DNA from: Brachionus rotundiformis
Lineage: Eukaryota; Rotifera; Eurotatoria; Ploima; Brachionidae
Reading direction: 5' to 3'
Length of the DNA: 64,000 nucleotides
Assembly: GCA_016802295.1 (NCBI GenBank)
Contig: JAESIW010000138.1
Coordinates: 1,435,904-1,499,903 of the forward strand
Below the pieces are notes generated by a model. The model was given only the letters and a program-made list of their open reading frames with translations, was not told the DNA's origin and did no database searches. Made by a program: the position numbers and the translations under genes. The first letter of the stretch is position 1, and each line of letters opens with the position of its first letter. Shown piece after piece: positions 41,710-54,900 of this stretch.

Positions 41710-41716
41710 CTTTATA
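41710..41716 (-). promoter_or_regulatory. TATA box of glutamine synthetase copy 2
   Basis: TATAAAG on the minus strand about 50 nt upstream of the proposed 5' UTR donor (GTGAGT). This predicts a short non-coding first exon ending at 41662. Confidence 0.4.
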
Positions 41717-42809
41717 AAAAAATGGCACATAGCGATTTTTAATTATCTTGCTAATTAAGGCCTCTTCAATTTAAATTGTTTATTGTGTGTAATCAAAATG
41801 TGGTAAACTTTGTCTAGTATAATTTTTAATCGTTTATTTGATAAAATTTTTTCATAAATATCATATTCTACTTTTATTAAGCTTATGTAATATTCAAAAA
41901 AATTGGCGTCTTTTAAAGTTTTAATCCAGAAAATTTTCCCAAATTTTTAAAATTTAGTTTTTTTTTATCTTTTTGAGTAAAAAATATGACCTCAAAAATA
42001 TTTATCATTAAATATAATTCAAACAAATTGACCTAGATAAAATTTAAAATCCTTGACCAATTTCAAATATTTCTCAAAAAAAAATTCTTTTTAAAACCAA
42101 CTTGATCAAAGATCTAAGTTTAATTTTTTAAAAATAGAACTGATAAATTTTAATTATGCAGTCTACTAATAAATTATGCTACATATTTGATTTATTTTGG
42201 AGCTAAATGAAAATTGGTAACTTACAGCTGATTTTTAAAATGCTGCAAACATAAATCAAGGGGTATTAATCAAGGGATTAATTTTAAAATTGTTAATTAA
42301 ACAAAAAGCTTTTTGTACTGGAATAAAAAATTTTTTCTTTAAGTTTTATTAAAAAATTATTACAAAAAGATAAGAATAATTCAAGTATTGAATTTTTTAT
42401 TTTTTTCAAAATTTTTGTTCCAATAAAGTAAAAATTCAGCAAATTGATCTGAAATTTAAAGCTGTTGAACGTGATATGTAAATCATTCTACCAGTTCGTG
42501 ATATTGTATAAACCTAACTTCATATACGCAATACTATTTTATACAATAAAAATAGAAATAATTATAATATATAATAATTGTTTAAAATGCAACTGGTTAA
42601 AAAAATAGTTCATCACGTTGTCAAAAAGTGATTTGAATTCAAATAAAAACATAAGAATATAAAATTCTTAATTGTTTTCAAAAATTAAGCTTTAATAAAT
42701 ACGCATAAAATAGAGTCTCTAAAGGAGGTAACATTTAAAAAAATATAGTATATTTAAAAAATTATGCATATTGGTATAATGCTAGATATTTTCCTAGGTT
42801 TTTCTTGAC

Positions 42810-42816
42810 TATAAAT
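42810..42816 (+). promoter_or_regulatory. TATA box of glutamine synthetase copy 3
   Basis: TATAAAT about 67 nt upstream of the copy 3 ATG, in the same relative place as the box of copy 1, although the surrounding sequence differs. Confidence 0.45.
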
Positions 42817-42882
42817 GCGAATGCATAAGGATAAGTAGAAAATAAAAATTTGAGGATTTTTTAGAAACAAGATAGTATTAAA

Positions 42883-43998
42883 ATGTCATCGAATCCAATG
42901 TTGGCCAATCCGTCCGCCACGGACAAGAGTGTATTAAAAAAGTATTTGGACTTGCCTCAGCCAGCTGATAAAGTATTGGCAACTTATATTTGGATTGATG
43001 GTACTGGAGAGAACTTGAGATCTAAAATAATGACTGTTGACTTTACGCCAAAGGAGGCAAGCGAACTGCCATGGTGGAATTATGATGGTTCATCTACATA
43101 TCAAGCAGAAGGCTCAAACTCTGATGTTTATTTGAAGCCAGTGTCCATATTCAAGGATCCATTCTTGCTTGGTCAAAATATATTGGTAATGTGCGAGACA
43201 TACAAATATGACAAGACACCTACATCGACAAACAAGAGAGCTTCGTGCAATGACGCAATGATGAGAGCCAGGGAGAACGAGCCATGGTTCGGCATTGAGC
43301 AAGAGTACAGTTTGTTGGACAGAGATGGATGGCCGTTTGGCTGGCCAAAGCCACATGGCTACCCACAGCCACAGGGTCCATACTATTGTTCAGTGGGAGC
43401 TGACAGGTCTTATGGTCGTGATGTAGTGGACGCGCATTACAAGGCTTGTTTGTACGCTGGAGTGAAAATATGCGGCATAAATGGTGAAGTGATGCCGTCT
43501 CAGTGGGAATTTCAAGTGGGCCCGTGTGAAGGCATTGATGCTGGTGACCACTTGTGGATGGGCAGATACATTTTGCACAGAGTGGCCGAAGAGTTTGGAA
43601 TAGTTGTCACTTTTGATCCAAAGCCAATCAGTGGCAACTGGAACGGAGCTGGTGCACACACAAACTATTCAACAAAAGAAATGAGAGAAGAAGGAGGCAT
43701 CAAAGTGATTGAAGAGGCGATTGAAAAGCTTGGCAAAAGACACGAGAAACACATTCAAGTGTATGATCCAAAAGGCGGATTGGACAACAGTCGTCGTTTG
43801 ACTGGACATCACGAGACCAGCTCAATTGCTGAATTCAGTGCTGGTGTTGCCAATAGAGGATGCAGCATTCGCATACCAAGAAGTGTGGGCGAACAAAAGA
43901 AAGGATACTTGGAAGACAGACGGCCAGCATCCAATTGTGATCCTTATTCGGTCACTGAAATGCTTGTTCGAACAACCATTTTAAATGAAACAGATTAG
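42883..43998 (+). CDS. GLUL: Glutamine synthetase, type II (copy 3)
   Basis: Intronless 371-residue enzyme, 369 residues identical to copy 2. Synonymous sites are also almost unchanged through the middle, so the two were homogenised recently. The final codons (ACCATTTTAAATGAAACAGA) differ from both other copies. Motifs are complete, so it should be active in the cytosol, detoxifying ammonia and supplying glutamine. The TATA box at 42810-42816 lies about 70 nt upstream and there is no sign of the 5' intron proposed for copy 2. Confidence 0.96.
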   Translation: MSSNPMLANPSATDKSVLKKYLDLPQPADKVLATYIWIDGTGENLRSKIMTVDFTPKEASELPWWNYDGSSTYQAEGSNSDVYLKPVSIFKDPFLLGQNILVMCETYKYDKTPTSTNKRASCNDAMMRARENEPWFGIEQEYSLLDRDGWPFGWPKPHGYPQPQGPYYCSVGADRSYGRDVVDAHYKACLYAGVKICGINGEVMPSQWEFQVGPCEGIDAGDHLWMGRYILHRVAEEFGIVVTFDPKPISGNWNGAGAHTNYSTKEMREEGGIKVIEEAIEKLGKRHEKHIQVYDPKGGLDNSRRLTGHHETSSIAEFSAGVANRGCSIRIPRSVGEQKKGYLEDRRPASNCDPYSVTEMLVRTTILNETD

Positions 43999-44381
43999 AT
44001 GATTTCCAAAGAAAAAAATGTCATTTTAGGATTTAATTTTTTTAATTTATCTTTTTTAATTATTTATTTATTTTGTTTGATATAAAGTCTATATAAGAAT
44101 TGTTTAATAAAATGATTTTAAAAGTTTTAATCTTATAGAATTAGACAAAGTTTTTTCTTTTCCATTTTTTGACAATTTTTAAAGGGTTTTTATATATTTT
44201 TTTTATCCCTTTTCCAATATTACCTCAATTAATTTAATAATTTTTACTTATATTACTCAGTTTTTATCAGACAAAAAAAGCAACTTGGTTTAATCTCTAC
44301 TTTTTTTGTAGTACATATTTAAAATAAAATAAAATATAAAAATTTATTTTTATTAAAAATAAAAAATTCAAAATTTATAGA
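43999..44381. other. Intergenic spacer
   Basis: AT-rich spacer between glutamine synthetase copy 3 and NOL12. No feature beyond likely poly(A) signals near 44107. Confidence 0.5.
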
Positions 44382-45073
44382 ATGGGCAAGACCAGATCCA
44401 AGAAAGCCAAGAGCCAAATAATTTTCAATGAAGACGAGCGAGCGTAATTTTCCATTTAAATAACTACCATTTTTCCAATCTAATAAAAATTAAATTAATC
44501 AGCAAGTACCTGCTTGGATTTAGCAAGAGAAAACAAGAACGCAAAAAAAAGGCCAAAGAAGAGCTTGACCAACTCATCCGTAAGGAAAAAAAGCGCCAAA
44601 AAGAACTGGTTATAACCTAATTAACACAATTATCTCATTTATTCATTTGTTCTATTTAGAAAGCCCAGTCGATTTTGGATGAGCGAAAAAAGGTCGGTCT
44701 TCCGCTTTTCAGCGACCAAGTCGAGGTTACCAGTCGCGACGTGATCGACACTGGCGACAATGAGATCATAGTCAGCGACTTTTCCAGCACTCAACCCATC
44801 AGCCTCGATGACCAAGAACCAATTTTAAAACAATCTGAAAAGACAGATGCCGAAATTAACCAAGCAAAGACCAAAGCTTCCAAGGAATGCTCTCTAATCA
44901 ACGAACGTCTTGACAAATTGGCAAAGCAAAAGCGTGCACTTGAGCTATCAAATTCAAAAGCAAAAAAAAACTACCTCAAGTCGAAACAAAATTCAAAAAA
45001 TTCTAAATCTGCTAAAAAATTTAACATTAACAAAACAAAACAAAAGAATAGAGCAAAAAATTCTAAAAAATAA
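44382..45073 (+). CDS. NOL12: Nucleolar protein 12 / Rrp17 family
   Basis: Exons 44382-44443, 44503-44608 and 44660-45073 (introns 59 and 51 nt) give 193 residues, close to the 213 of human NOL12. The N-terminus MGKTRSKKAKSQIIFNEDERAKYLLGFSKRK and the following QERKKKAKEELDQLIRKEKK correspond to the core Rrp17 signature (F-D-E..R..YL-GF-KRK). The middle is acidic and the C-terminus is a long Lys/Ser/Asn-rich tail suited to RNA binding and nucleolar targeting. The family includes 5'-3' exonucleases or factors for large-subunit rRNA maturation. Intron 2 starts with GTTATA, a weak donor but in frame. Confidence 0.83.
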
Positions 45074-45228
45074 AATATTCAAAAAATAAAAAGTTCTTTT
45101 TTTTTATCAATAAATCAATTCTTATCTAAGTCCACTATCTATATCTTTCCTTATCTCTTCTACTTTAAATCAAATGTCAAGAGACAACATTTTTACTTTT
45201 AGAATATTGTACACGTAAATTTTCTAGA

Positions 45229-48082
45229 ATGCATCTCGAGTGCTTGATAGTCTTGGTATTTAGCATTTTGGTGCAGCAAAATGCTGCTTTCCAGCATGGA
45301 TTTGATTACAATTACCAATACCAGTCTCATATGGAGCATACCACTTCCAATATAAGCATAAGTTATTCGTCTAGATTGAGTATTTTGGTGCAAAAAAATG
45401 ATCATCTTCTTGTACTAAAAGTGGTTGGTGTTGACGGCAATTTTGGCTTTACTGAACAGCTTATCCAAAGTTTGCTCCAATATCCGGTTTGTGTTGAATA
45501 CCATGATGGTAGTTTGGCAGACACCATATTGCATGACCAAGATGACTCACAGGCTTCCATTTGGATTAAGAAAAGTGTTTTGAGTTTGTTCGATAATGGC
45601 ATTGACCAAGGCAGTAAAGTTGTATTTATTTTTTGGAAGAAATTTTTTTTATCTTGCTGCTAAGGATGCATTTTATGGACAATGTGACACGCGAACCACA
45701 GTGTTGACCAACACTTCAGACACTTTACACCTGGAAAAAGACAAGTTTAACTGCGAAAGCAATTTAAAACTCAAGGGTCAATTTAAAAGAGATAAAAAAG
45801 TAGGCAATTCATTTACCAACAATTGATTTGAGATTAGATTGTATGATAATATATAAAAAGATTTTGAATACCAAAACTGATAGAAATATTAAATTGGAAG
45901 CTTTAATTGTCAACAATTTGGTCAATAGATCAACAAGTGAAGAAAATGTCCACATTTTTAACGAGTTCAATCCAGATGCTTCGAATTTTATTAAAATTAA
46001 GTGAGCCAAAATAAATAATTATTAAAAAATTGTTAATTTTGTAAATTTTTAAAAGAAATTCTTTGATTTTGTCTTCAATTGATAAGACAAATAGAGTAAT
46101 TAATTTAGACACGGTCACATTTAAACGGAATATGATGAATTTAGCTTATGAAACAATGAATTTTGACCTGAAGATGTCCGGTCTGACATTCGACCCGGAA
46201 GAAAAAACACAAATAGAAAAACACTTTGAAAAAGGGTTGAAAAAAGTGGTCAAATCTCTTAAGCTTGGTACACTTGAGACCAGTGAAACATTTTTAACCA
46301 GCATTAAACAAATTAGAAAATATTTAAAATCAAATTTTAAATTATTAGACAAAGTTTTTAAAGATGTGACCAAAAAGCAAAAATTGTTCAAATTTTTGCT
46401 CGAAGTTTACACATCTAGCGGAGTGGATGGAGCTCTGAGCTCGATTAGCAAAGCCCTTGGCATCGAAAACCTCAAAACTGATGACAACCTATTGAGCGAA
46501 AAAGATTCCAAGCTAATCGAGGAATTCCTATTCTCAAGTTCATTAATGAGTCACCAAAGTCGCAAAGCAAACCAATTGATCCGAATCATAAACTCAAATT
46601 GGAACAAGTTGACACTTTTTGACATCAAAGACAAGTCCATTCTAGCTCTTGGTTCCCATAGTGACCAGGATTTTATCGATGAGATAAGAACTCAACTTTC
46701 GCTTTGCAAAAGCGAGTCTTGCCTTGTTACTTTACTGGAATCGGTCAGAAATTCGAATTCTGATCTGATTGAAGAGCTCATTTTGGACAAGATAAATTCC
46801 AATTGTTCCAAACAACCTATTGTTTGTCTTACTTCATTAAAAGCTCTTAATTACTTGAATATTGATAATAGAAAGGATATTTTTTTTATTTTATTTGAAA
46901 TTTTTACTTCGGACATGTTGACCAAAGATGTCCGCATTGAAGCACTTAATATTTTAGTAGATAAATACCCAAATTACATGCAAGATGAGGCCAATATGCA
47001 AAATCTTATCTACACTATTCATCTTGAGCTGAATAAAAATCTCAAAACAAATGAATTTTTGATTTATATTCAAAAATTGATGGTTGATAAGTTAAATTTG
47101 TGGAAAAATCTAATTGACCATTTAGGCCAGAGCTCGTTGGTCAACCTATTTGATTTTTTGGTGCAAAATGGAGTGAGCAATTCAAAGAGCAGCTCGATTA
47201 AAGCGTATCCAAGCGGAATATTGGGATACAACTTAAACCAGCTGATGAGTGATGATGGCTATGTGAAAAATTTTGATTTTTCTGTATCATTTCAAGAAAA
47301 CAATGGTTCAAGAACAGACTTCTTAAAAGTATTTAAATGATCAAAATTTAACTAATAAAATTGTATTTTTTATTTTTTGATAAGATTGAGTTGTATGCTG
47401 ACAATTTGGGAAGTTTTTCAATGAAGCAAAAAACAAAGGATAGAAAAGACCCGGTCAGTTCTATTCATTTGAGCATTATGGGCCAGAAGCTGAAGATTGC
47501 ACAGCTGTTCAAAGGGTACTCTTCCATGATATCGCTTCTCTGGTCTCTGCCTACTTCACCAACTTCATTGTTCAATTCCAATTTTTTGGTCAATGACCAA
47601 AACGAGTACGTTTTCTTGACGAATGGGATGAGTGTGCGGATAGAAAATCTGGGCACATTGGGAATCGATATCGAGGGTGTTACTGATGTGAGCTTGTGGA
47701 GCCAATATGCCAAAATAAAGCTCAAAACAAAAGCTAGTTTTATCAACGAACAAAAATTAATATTAATCAGCAATTTTAATATTTTAAATACTTTTCAAAC
47801 GAGTTTAAAAACTCAATTTTTAGTAGATTTTGACATGGATTCATATTTTAGCCAGGATCCGTACAAACTATGCGTCAAAATGTCACAGAACAAATTTTTT
47901 ATTAAGTTAATATAATTTATTTTAAATTAAAAAAAAATTAAGTTAAATAAATATTATTTTTTAATAGGGAATCGAGTAAGATTTTGGATGGTGAAAAGAA
48001 AATTTTACAAGAGATTAACAAAAAGATGCCAATAGAAGGATCTGGATTTATGTTCTCGAGAGAGACTGTCAAGTTTTGCTGA
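45229..48082 (+). CDS. MTTP: Microsomal triglyceride transfer protein large subunit
   Basis: Six exons: 45229-45618, 45665-45799, 45861-46000, 46056-47328, 47385-47905 and 47968-48082, joined to 857 residues (human 894). It has a signal peptide (MHLECLIVLVFSILVQQ), an N-terminal beta-barrel (FGFTEQLIQSLLQ region), an alpha-helical middle (LFSSSLMSHQSRKANQLIRI, SCLVTLLESVRNSNSDLIEELI) and a C-terminal beta-sheet part (QLFKGYSSMISLLWS, SVRIENLGTLGIDIEG). Vitellogenin-type lipid transfer family; in the ER lumen with PDI it loads lipid onto apoB/vitellogenin-like proteins. The introns, 46-62 nt, start with GT in each case, some weakly. Frame continuity across all five is good. Confidence 0.85.
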
Positions 48083-48147
48083 TTTTTTAGATTAGATTTT
48101 GTAATAAATAATTAAAAAAAATTAAAACAATTTAATAAATTTTTTTC

Positions 48148-48829
48148 TTAATTTAATTTGGTTAGTTTGAACGATTTGAGCATCATTTGAGATGATACAT
48201 TGAAATAAATTTTCTTAAAACTTTCCACGATTGTTGCTCTATGGAAAAATTAATTTTAATTTAGTTAATTAAAATTATTTGAAAAAAATAAAATTACACA
48301 AATTTGACTCTGTTTAATTTTCGACTGTAAGGGGGTATCCAAGTGAATGTTACTCCTTCAAAATAGTGTTTGGCAAGGTCACTGTCATGCCAATTATGAG
48401 TGACAGCGCTCTTTAGATTGTAAATTAATTTGATTAAATTTTATTTTAAATAATAGCTACGCTTGGAAATCCAAAGCAGTCAATTGTTTTGGTATTGGAA
48501 ACTCTAGTTTGCCATTTGCCAATTGCTTTTCCATCCCATCTACCTCTGGCCTGGATTAGGAAGCCCTTGAAGCGAGTCATGTCCGGCGATATGATGCTCA
48601 CTTAAAAAAAAATTTAAGACTTGTAATCAAAATTCCCATCGTTTGTACCATCAAATCCTCCAGTCGAATTATTTTGCACATAGATTACTTGATATGGTGG
48701 TTGGCCATCCATTGGTGATGCTCCGTGTCCAGGCATCATTTTGTCACATTGTTGCAATGGTGCTCCATTTGGATACAAGTAAACGTAATTACACGAAATT
48801 AAAGCAATTAACAAGATTAAAATTTTCAT
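48148..48829 (-). CDS. Secreted Reeler-domain protein
   Basis: Minus-strand exons 48649-48829, 48461-48600, 48298-48410 and 48148-48238 (introns 48, 50 and 59 nt) give 174 residues. A signal peptide (MKILILLIALISCNYVYL) precedes a Reeler domain: YPNGAPLQQCDKMMPGHG, then MTRFKGFLIQARG, IGKWQTRV, CFGFPSSAVTHNWHD and VTFTWIPP. Reeler domains occur in reelin and in small secreted animal defence proteins, where they are linked to binding of microbes or nodulation. A protein of this size with only a Reeler domain fits the defence-protein type. It converges on MTTP with 65 bp between stop codons. Confidence 0.78.
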
Positions 48830-48969
48830 TTTGCTTCTTTCTAAAATAAATAAAAAACTTGTGGTTTAACATATGAAAATAAAATTATTTTTTACACGCT
48901 ATTTATTAAATAAATTTTGCTTTATTATTTTAAAGAAAATAAAAAAATTCAAAGAGATTATTATAACAA

Positions 48970-51900
48970 TTAATCATCGTTTTGAAGAATCATACAAAGA
49001 CCTCTGAGCACCCAAAATTGTGGATCTTCTCTACATATTAAGTCAATTGATGTGACAAAATTTTTGGCTTGGTCTGTTGAATTGCCCGCTCGTACCGAAT
49101 TACGGTACACTGGACACTTGTATTTGTTGCATTCGTTTTCATTCATGACTTCTTCATTATCACTTTTCTTAATTAGATCACAAAAAAAATAAAAAATTTA
49201 TTAAAAGAAGACTTTTAGGTTACTTTGGTCAATTGGCACAAAAAGTGAGGCAATAAAGTGAACCTAATTGGTGAGTCAAAAAGAACTTTTTGCTCTCGGT
49301 CCCATCTTCCTCCGTCAATAAAAAATCCATGTACCAATATTCCATCTTGGTCAATGTTGAACCTGGTCTCGTTTGGATCAAACAAACTTTCCACATTGGT
49401 ACCATTTTCGTCATATATCTCATTCTGAATATCATATTTAAACTCAATTGAGTCGATTGAAGTGTGATATTTTCTAGCGTAGTTTTGGGATATGGCGGCA
49501 AGGAGGCCTTGTGGATAGAAAAAACCCGATATCCAAAGCGAATGGGGATTTCTGTTCTGAATCAAGTCTTCCACAAATAAGATTATATTTCTGGTCCAAA
49601 GGGAAAAAAATTGACTCCGTTTGTGCAAATTCTTGACCCAAGAAGCTAGAGGCTTTAGTGATGGATAGGCGTAGGCGTCCCATACTTGTGGAACTTTTTG
49701 AGTTAGAAATGAATAAAATATACTCTCGGCATTCTTGGATATCATTATTTCTCCCCTAATTGCCCTAACTAGCTCTGCTATTGATTTAGAAATTATATTT
49801 AGCAATTTGTTGTAGCGTTGGATCTCTTGGCGTAATATGGTATTCATGGCTGAATTTTCATAAAACGAAGAGGCCAATTTTTCCGACAATTTTTCAAGAG
49901 CTTCATCAAAAGTTAAATGCTTTCCTTTGAAACCACTAAAATTTGGCTCTATCTGCGATGGTAAAGTAGATGTGATATCATGGCAAATTTTGAGTACAAT
50001 GTCATTTTCATTAATTGACTTACTTTAAAAATAAAATCATATTTTAGAATAAAAATTTCAATTTTTTCAATTTTTTTATTTTACTCAATTTGTGAGGTTG
50101 AAGCCTGAATGGGTTCCATGGACAAAATGGACGAGTTCAAGTACTCGGCTTGTGTAGCACGGAGCATTTTTTCAGCATACTCGTTCATGCCAAATATGGA
50201 TGGATCGTCTTCATCAGGCAACTGGTCAATGAAATTAATTAAGTTACTGTGGTCAATTTTTTTAGCTGGTGCTTGATAGCTCTGATGGTCACCATAATAA
50301 TGAACATCCTCAACTGCCTTTTCATTAAAAAACTTTCCCAAAATGCTCAAAAGACACCTCCGATCATAGTCATCGGTCACTCTACCTCCATAGATCACCT
50401 CACCGGTAATGTATTTTAGCACATTAAATGGTACATTTTCTGGAGCAATGGACAAAATCGACTGCAATTGAAGAATGGCCACTTCAAGATCTGAATTATT
50501 GAATTCATAAGGCAAATTCCAACCCAATGGACCAAATTTTTTTCTCTCATGTATCAGTGCATGTATGAATCCAAGATTGAATAGAAGACGTCGCCAATGT
50601 GGACCGTATTCTGGACTCTCAACTATTCGTTTACTCACATAACCACCTTGGCCAAAATTTTGCTTCAAATTATTCTTCAGACCAGCTGGTGACTCAATTG
50701 TCATTTTAATTCCTGATTTAAGAAGTGTTATTGGAAACGAAGGGTCCGGCTTTGAACTCAAAAATAAACGAAAGTGTTTATCTATTTCTGTACCGGTTCG
50801 TGTAAAGCTTAAAATTTATTTTATTAAAAAAAAATTAATTTTCTTATAATTTTAATAAAATTTTAAAATAAATTTTTTAAAAATATAATTGGAATTTTTT
50901 TTCCAAGAGGTCATGTTTGGTCAAAATTTAAAATTTAAACAATTTACTTGTTAACAATGGCACTTAGACGGGGCATAAATGAGGCAGCCAGATGACAGTT
51001 CTGTAAAAATATCCATCTTCCTTTAAGCGTTAGAGATTTGTTTATAAGTTCTTCGGCCTTGGGTCCTTGTCCTTGGCCAAGTGAAACAATATCCAAATGC
51101 AGTGTGCTGCCTCTCAATTCTTTGGCAAATCTGAGCAGCTGGTTGGTTGGATCAGAGCCTGGCGAAAGCACAAATATAATTGGTGTTTGCGCAATACTCT
51201 GAGAAAACAGATCTTGAAATGTTGGAACACCAGAACTCAAAAAGTATGAGCTTAGAGTCTCAGTGACAAACGTCTTTATTGACTGTATCAGACAATCTCT
51301 TCTCAAGAGCTTGATTAGGATCAATTTTTGAAACTTGGTCAAATTTTTAAAGTTATAATAAGCAAAACTCTCGTCCAGTGTCATCAAATAATATGGATCT
51401 TTACATGAGATAAATTTCTTCCAAAATGGATCACAGTTATCCTTTAAATTGGTGGTTAATTTGTCAAAACAATTTGGCAACATGTGTTCCAAGAGAACAA
51501 TTTGCTTAAGACTCTTTTCATCAATGAGCAAATCGCTGGCAAATTTTAAATCATTTAAGTGGGAAATTTTTTCCTCCAGCAAATTGTGTTCCAAATCGGC
51601 CAGCAGTGAAGAATTGAGCAAAAAATTGTACTCTTTTAAAGCAATTTTTTGATCAGATTGGCACATGTCATGCTTTAGAATGTTGACCGAGAGCGAAAAT
51701 GAGAAAATAAGTTGATGTTCGGCAAAGAGAGCCCATGAGACAACTTTATATACAGTTTTGGTCAGCAACAACAGCACAGAATCAATGTAATCACTGAATT
51801 CCTTTTCTGAATTAAATCTTCGTCCTTGGCTGTATTCGTTTGAGCTGACTGATGATCTAACATTGTGTGGTCGTAGAGTGCCACTCAAACTTGTGGATAA

Positions 51901-54900
51901 GTCACCAACACTCAATGCCGAATCGCCTATCATAATTTTGTTCTCGGTTTTGTCGCTTAGCGTTTCAGATCCACCCAGACACGACTGAAAAATAGTGTAG
52001 AACCATGACAAAGAAAATTGGTACATGATGTTCAATTGGGCCAAATTTTGTACAGAAAAGTATAAAATAGATGCACGTATGGCAATGTCAGAGTATCTTT
52101 GGCGCGCAATATTCAAATTTTTTTCAGTGTCCTCATTTTTCTTGAGCCGAATGGCAATGTCATGACTGGTAATCTTGGTTTGCTTAAGCACATCGACCAA
52201 ATACTGGTCGTCAAGAAGAGTTTTTGTCTGTAGACTTTTGGCAGCATTTATAGAGCTAGTGTCCGCTCGAGACAATATGTCCAAAGACTTGTCTTCGAGC
52301 TCTCTGAGCAAACTAAAGTCCTTGGCTATTGATTCGAGCAAATTTGTTCTTTCTTTTTCCAGCTCTGGCCTTTCTTTTAGAACCACAAGACTTAGAAATT
52401 GTTCGAACAAGCACTTAAAAGTGATTGTGAAATTGATTAGGTTGACTTTGATGAATGCTGATGGCAGATAGTGCGGATTGGCCAATGAGGTCACCAAATA
52501 GAGCCTAAATGAGTCATTGTACTCTACTTCGTTGTCTCCAAGCTTAAGTATCTTCTGAGCACCACGAACCACTATTTGTTTGTGCAGTATGGGATCCAGA
52601 ACCGGATCGATGAATTCTCCAATGTTTTCAATCAAAACTGGCTGACCTAATCGAATAGCCTGTTCAAGTGTGCGGAAGAGTAATGGATCATCTGCTTTGC
52701 ATATCTTCAAACTTAAGCCTTCCATTTCTTTGATCCATCTGGCCACTTGATTTTGAGGGTCTATGATCAGCGGCCACTTGAGACTGTAGTTCATGAATAT
52801 GGCATTTTCTATCGAATATTGGTCATCAGGCAATTTTTGATTTATCCAATTTCTGACCACATAGTTTTTGACCACATTTTTGCTCAAATCAAATGCTTGG
52901 TCAACTTTTAAATTAACTTGTTCATTACAAAATTTGACCCATTCTGCAATTAAATTTTTCCTATAATCCTGAGTCATAGCACCAAGATAGTTGACAGCAC
53001 CAGCCGAAATCAAACAAACACCAATAATCAGATCAGCTTCACGCTTTAAATCTTCATACTGTTTGGTCCATCTAACTTTTTCAATGTCCAATGCAGCCAT
53101 AAGCTCAACAGCTCTTTCCATACGATTTTTCATTAGCTCTTTTCGGTCTTCCAGAGCCTTTTTTTCGGCCAAACTGTCCGAATACTTTTGCCTAAATGTT
53201 TCAAGATGTTTTCCTATTTTTTCCAGCATCAATTCTTTTTTAGCCAAGCCAGCTTTCATTATTTCCAATGCCTCATTAGCCTCCTTGACCTTTTCTTCTT
53301 TTGGCTTAACAGTGCGATAGACTTGGTGAAATTTTTCCACCGCAAGTACCCATGAACACATGGACTCACAAGCTTTGGATACACGACCAACAATCTCTGG
53401 CTTGAAATCAGGATTTTTCGAGTATTGTTTAAACTTGATGTAAGTCTTTTCAGTGACTGTTTCAGCATCGAAATTTATAAGCTTGGTAATGAATGATGAG
53501 TCGGCAAGCAGTTGTTTAGAAGTGTTCCAGTCTGGCTTTTTGTTCAGTATTACACATACAGCACACATAACTGTCATGACCAAAAATGGTGGGCTATTGT
53601 ACACCCTCAATTCTGATATGTCAGCTTTGTTCAACGCGTTTAATGACTCTTTAGCAGCGGCCAGAAGTGGTTTCACATCAGCCAAGTCCCGTTCAGCCTC
53701 TTTGGCATATATTCTCACCATTTCGGTCTCAATCCTCATCTTTTTTTTTTCTTTTCCCACTATTTCTGCCACTTGGTTAACAGCTTCTTGGTCTTGTTTC
53801 AATTTTTCAAGTAATGACTCAGTCTCAATGGATTTCTGTTCAATCTGAGGACCAATGGTAATCAGCTCTTCTCTCATTAAACTAACAAGCTCATTGGCGT
53901 CGGACAATTTTTCCAAACCATTTTTCAAACGCATCAAGTTGTCCAAATACTCTGCTTTTTTGTTCTCAAATATGTTGCTAAAAGTCTTTAAAAGATCAAT
54001 GTAGCAGCTAGGTGTAACATAGTAGTATCTTTTGTGTTCAGTAAAAAACTTCTGAGATGATTTAATCAATGACACATGGATAAAGACACAAGTTTGGGAA
54101 ATTTTTAATTTTAATTCTTCTTGTTCTTCAAAAGACATATTTGTTCCAATGCTACCATCATATAAATTTAAAAATTTTATTTAGAAATTTTAATTTTTTA
54201 CTTTAATTCGGTAGATTCTAGATAGGACATGCTCACTTGTTTCATGGCATTTTCGGACCAGTCGTTGAACCAGTCAATAGTGGTACAATTGATAATGGCC
54301 GGATGAAACCGGCATCGTTCCCTAAATTTTGAGCCTACTGGACTCATGGACAACACCAGATGTAAATTATTTTGCACCCTCTTTATTTAGAAAAATAAAA
54401 TTATTATCTCAATTTTTATCTATTATATTATCAAAATTAATAAATATAGTAAAAAATATTTTAAAGTTCTAAATTGTCAAATATTAACTTTTAAAAATTA
54501 TCCAACATAAAAAATATATATATTTTTTTTAAAATATTGATATAAAAATTTTATAATGTTTTTTTATTTTTTAATTAACTTTTTTAGATAACAATTGTAG
54601 TTTTTTTATGTTACTGAAACATTCTCCTGAATTTTGGTAAAAAAATTAAATACCTTTATTAAAAATTTATACAATTCGGTTTTTTCGTCATGAATTCCTT
54701 CCAAAAAGGCATCATTCTTAATCTCTAAGAGTAAATTGTCCAACTCTTCGTTGTCAAAAAGATCAGGTATGTTGCCAGAAGTTAGCAATGAGTCTAAGTC
54801 TTCAAGAAAAATTTCCTACAATAAAAAATATAAACAAATGTGTTTCATTTTAATTATAATTAATTATAATTGCCTCAGATATATCTTTATCAGCTATAAA

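Larger units (their letters stand above)
41530..42882. promoter_or_regulatory. Spacer and promoters between inverted glutamine synthetase genes
   Basis: 1,353 bp of unique AT-rich sequence between the two start codons. TATA-type elements are at 41710-41716 for the minus-strand gene and 42810-42816 (TATAAAT) for the plus-strand gene, each at a sensible distance. The two promoter regions do not resemble each other, unlike the coding arms, so the genes could be regulated differently. Confidence 0.55.
40414..43998. repeat. Inverted repeat of glutamine synthetase genes
   Basis: Two arms of about 1.1 kb (40414-41529 and 42883-43998) are near-identical in opposite orientation, separated by a 1.35-kb unique spacer. 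Similarity seems to stop close to the start and stop codons: flanking DNA and the last 30 coding bases differ. Confidence 0.9.
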
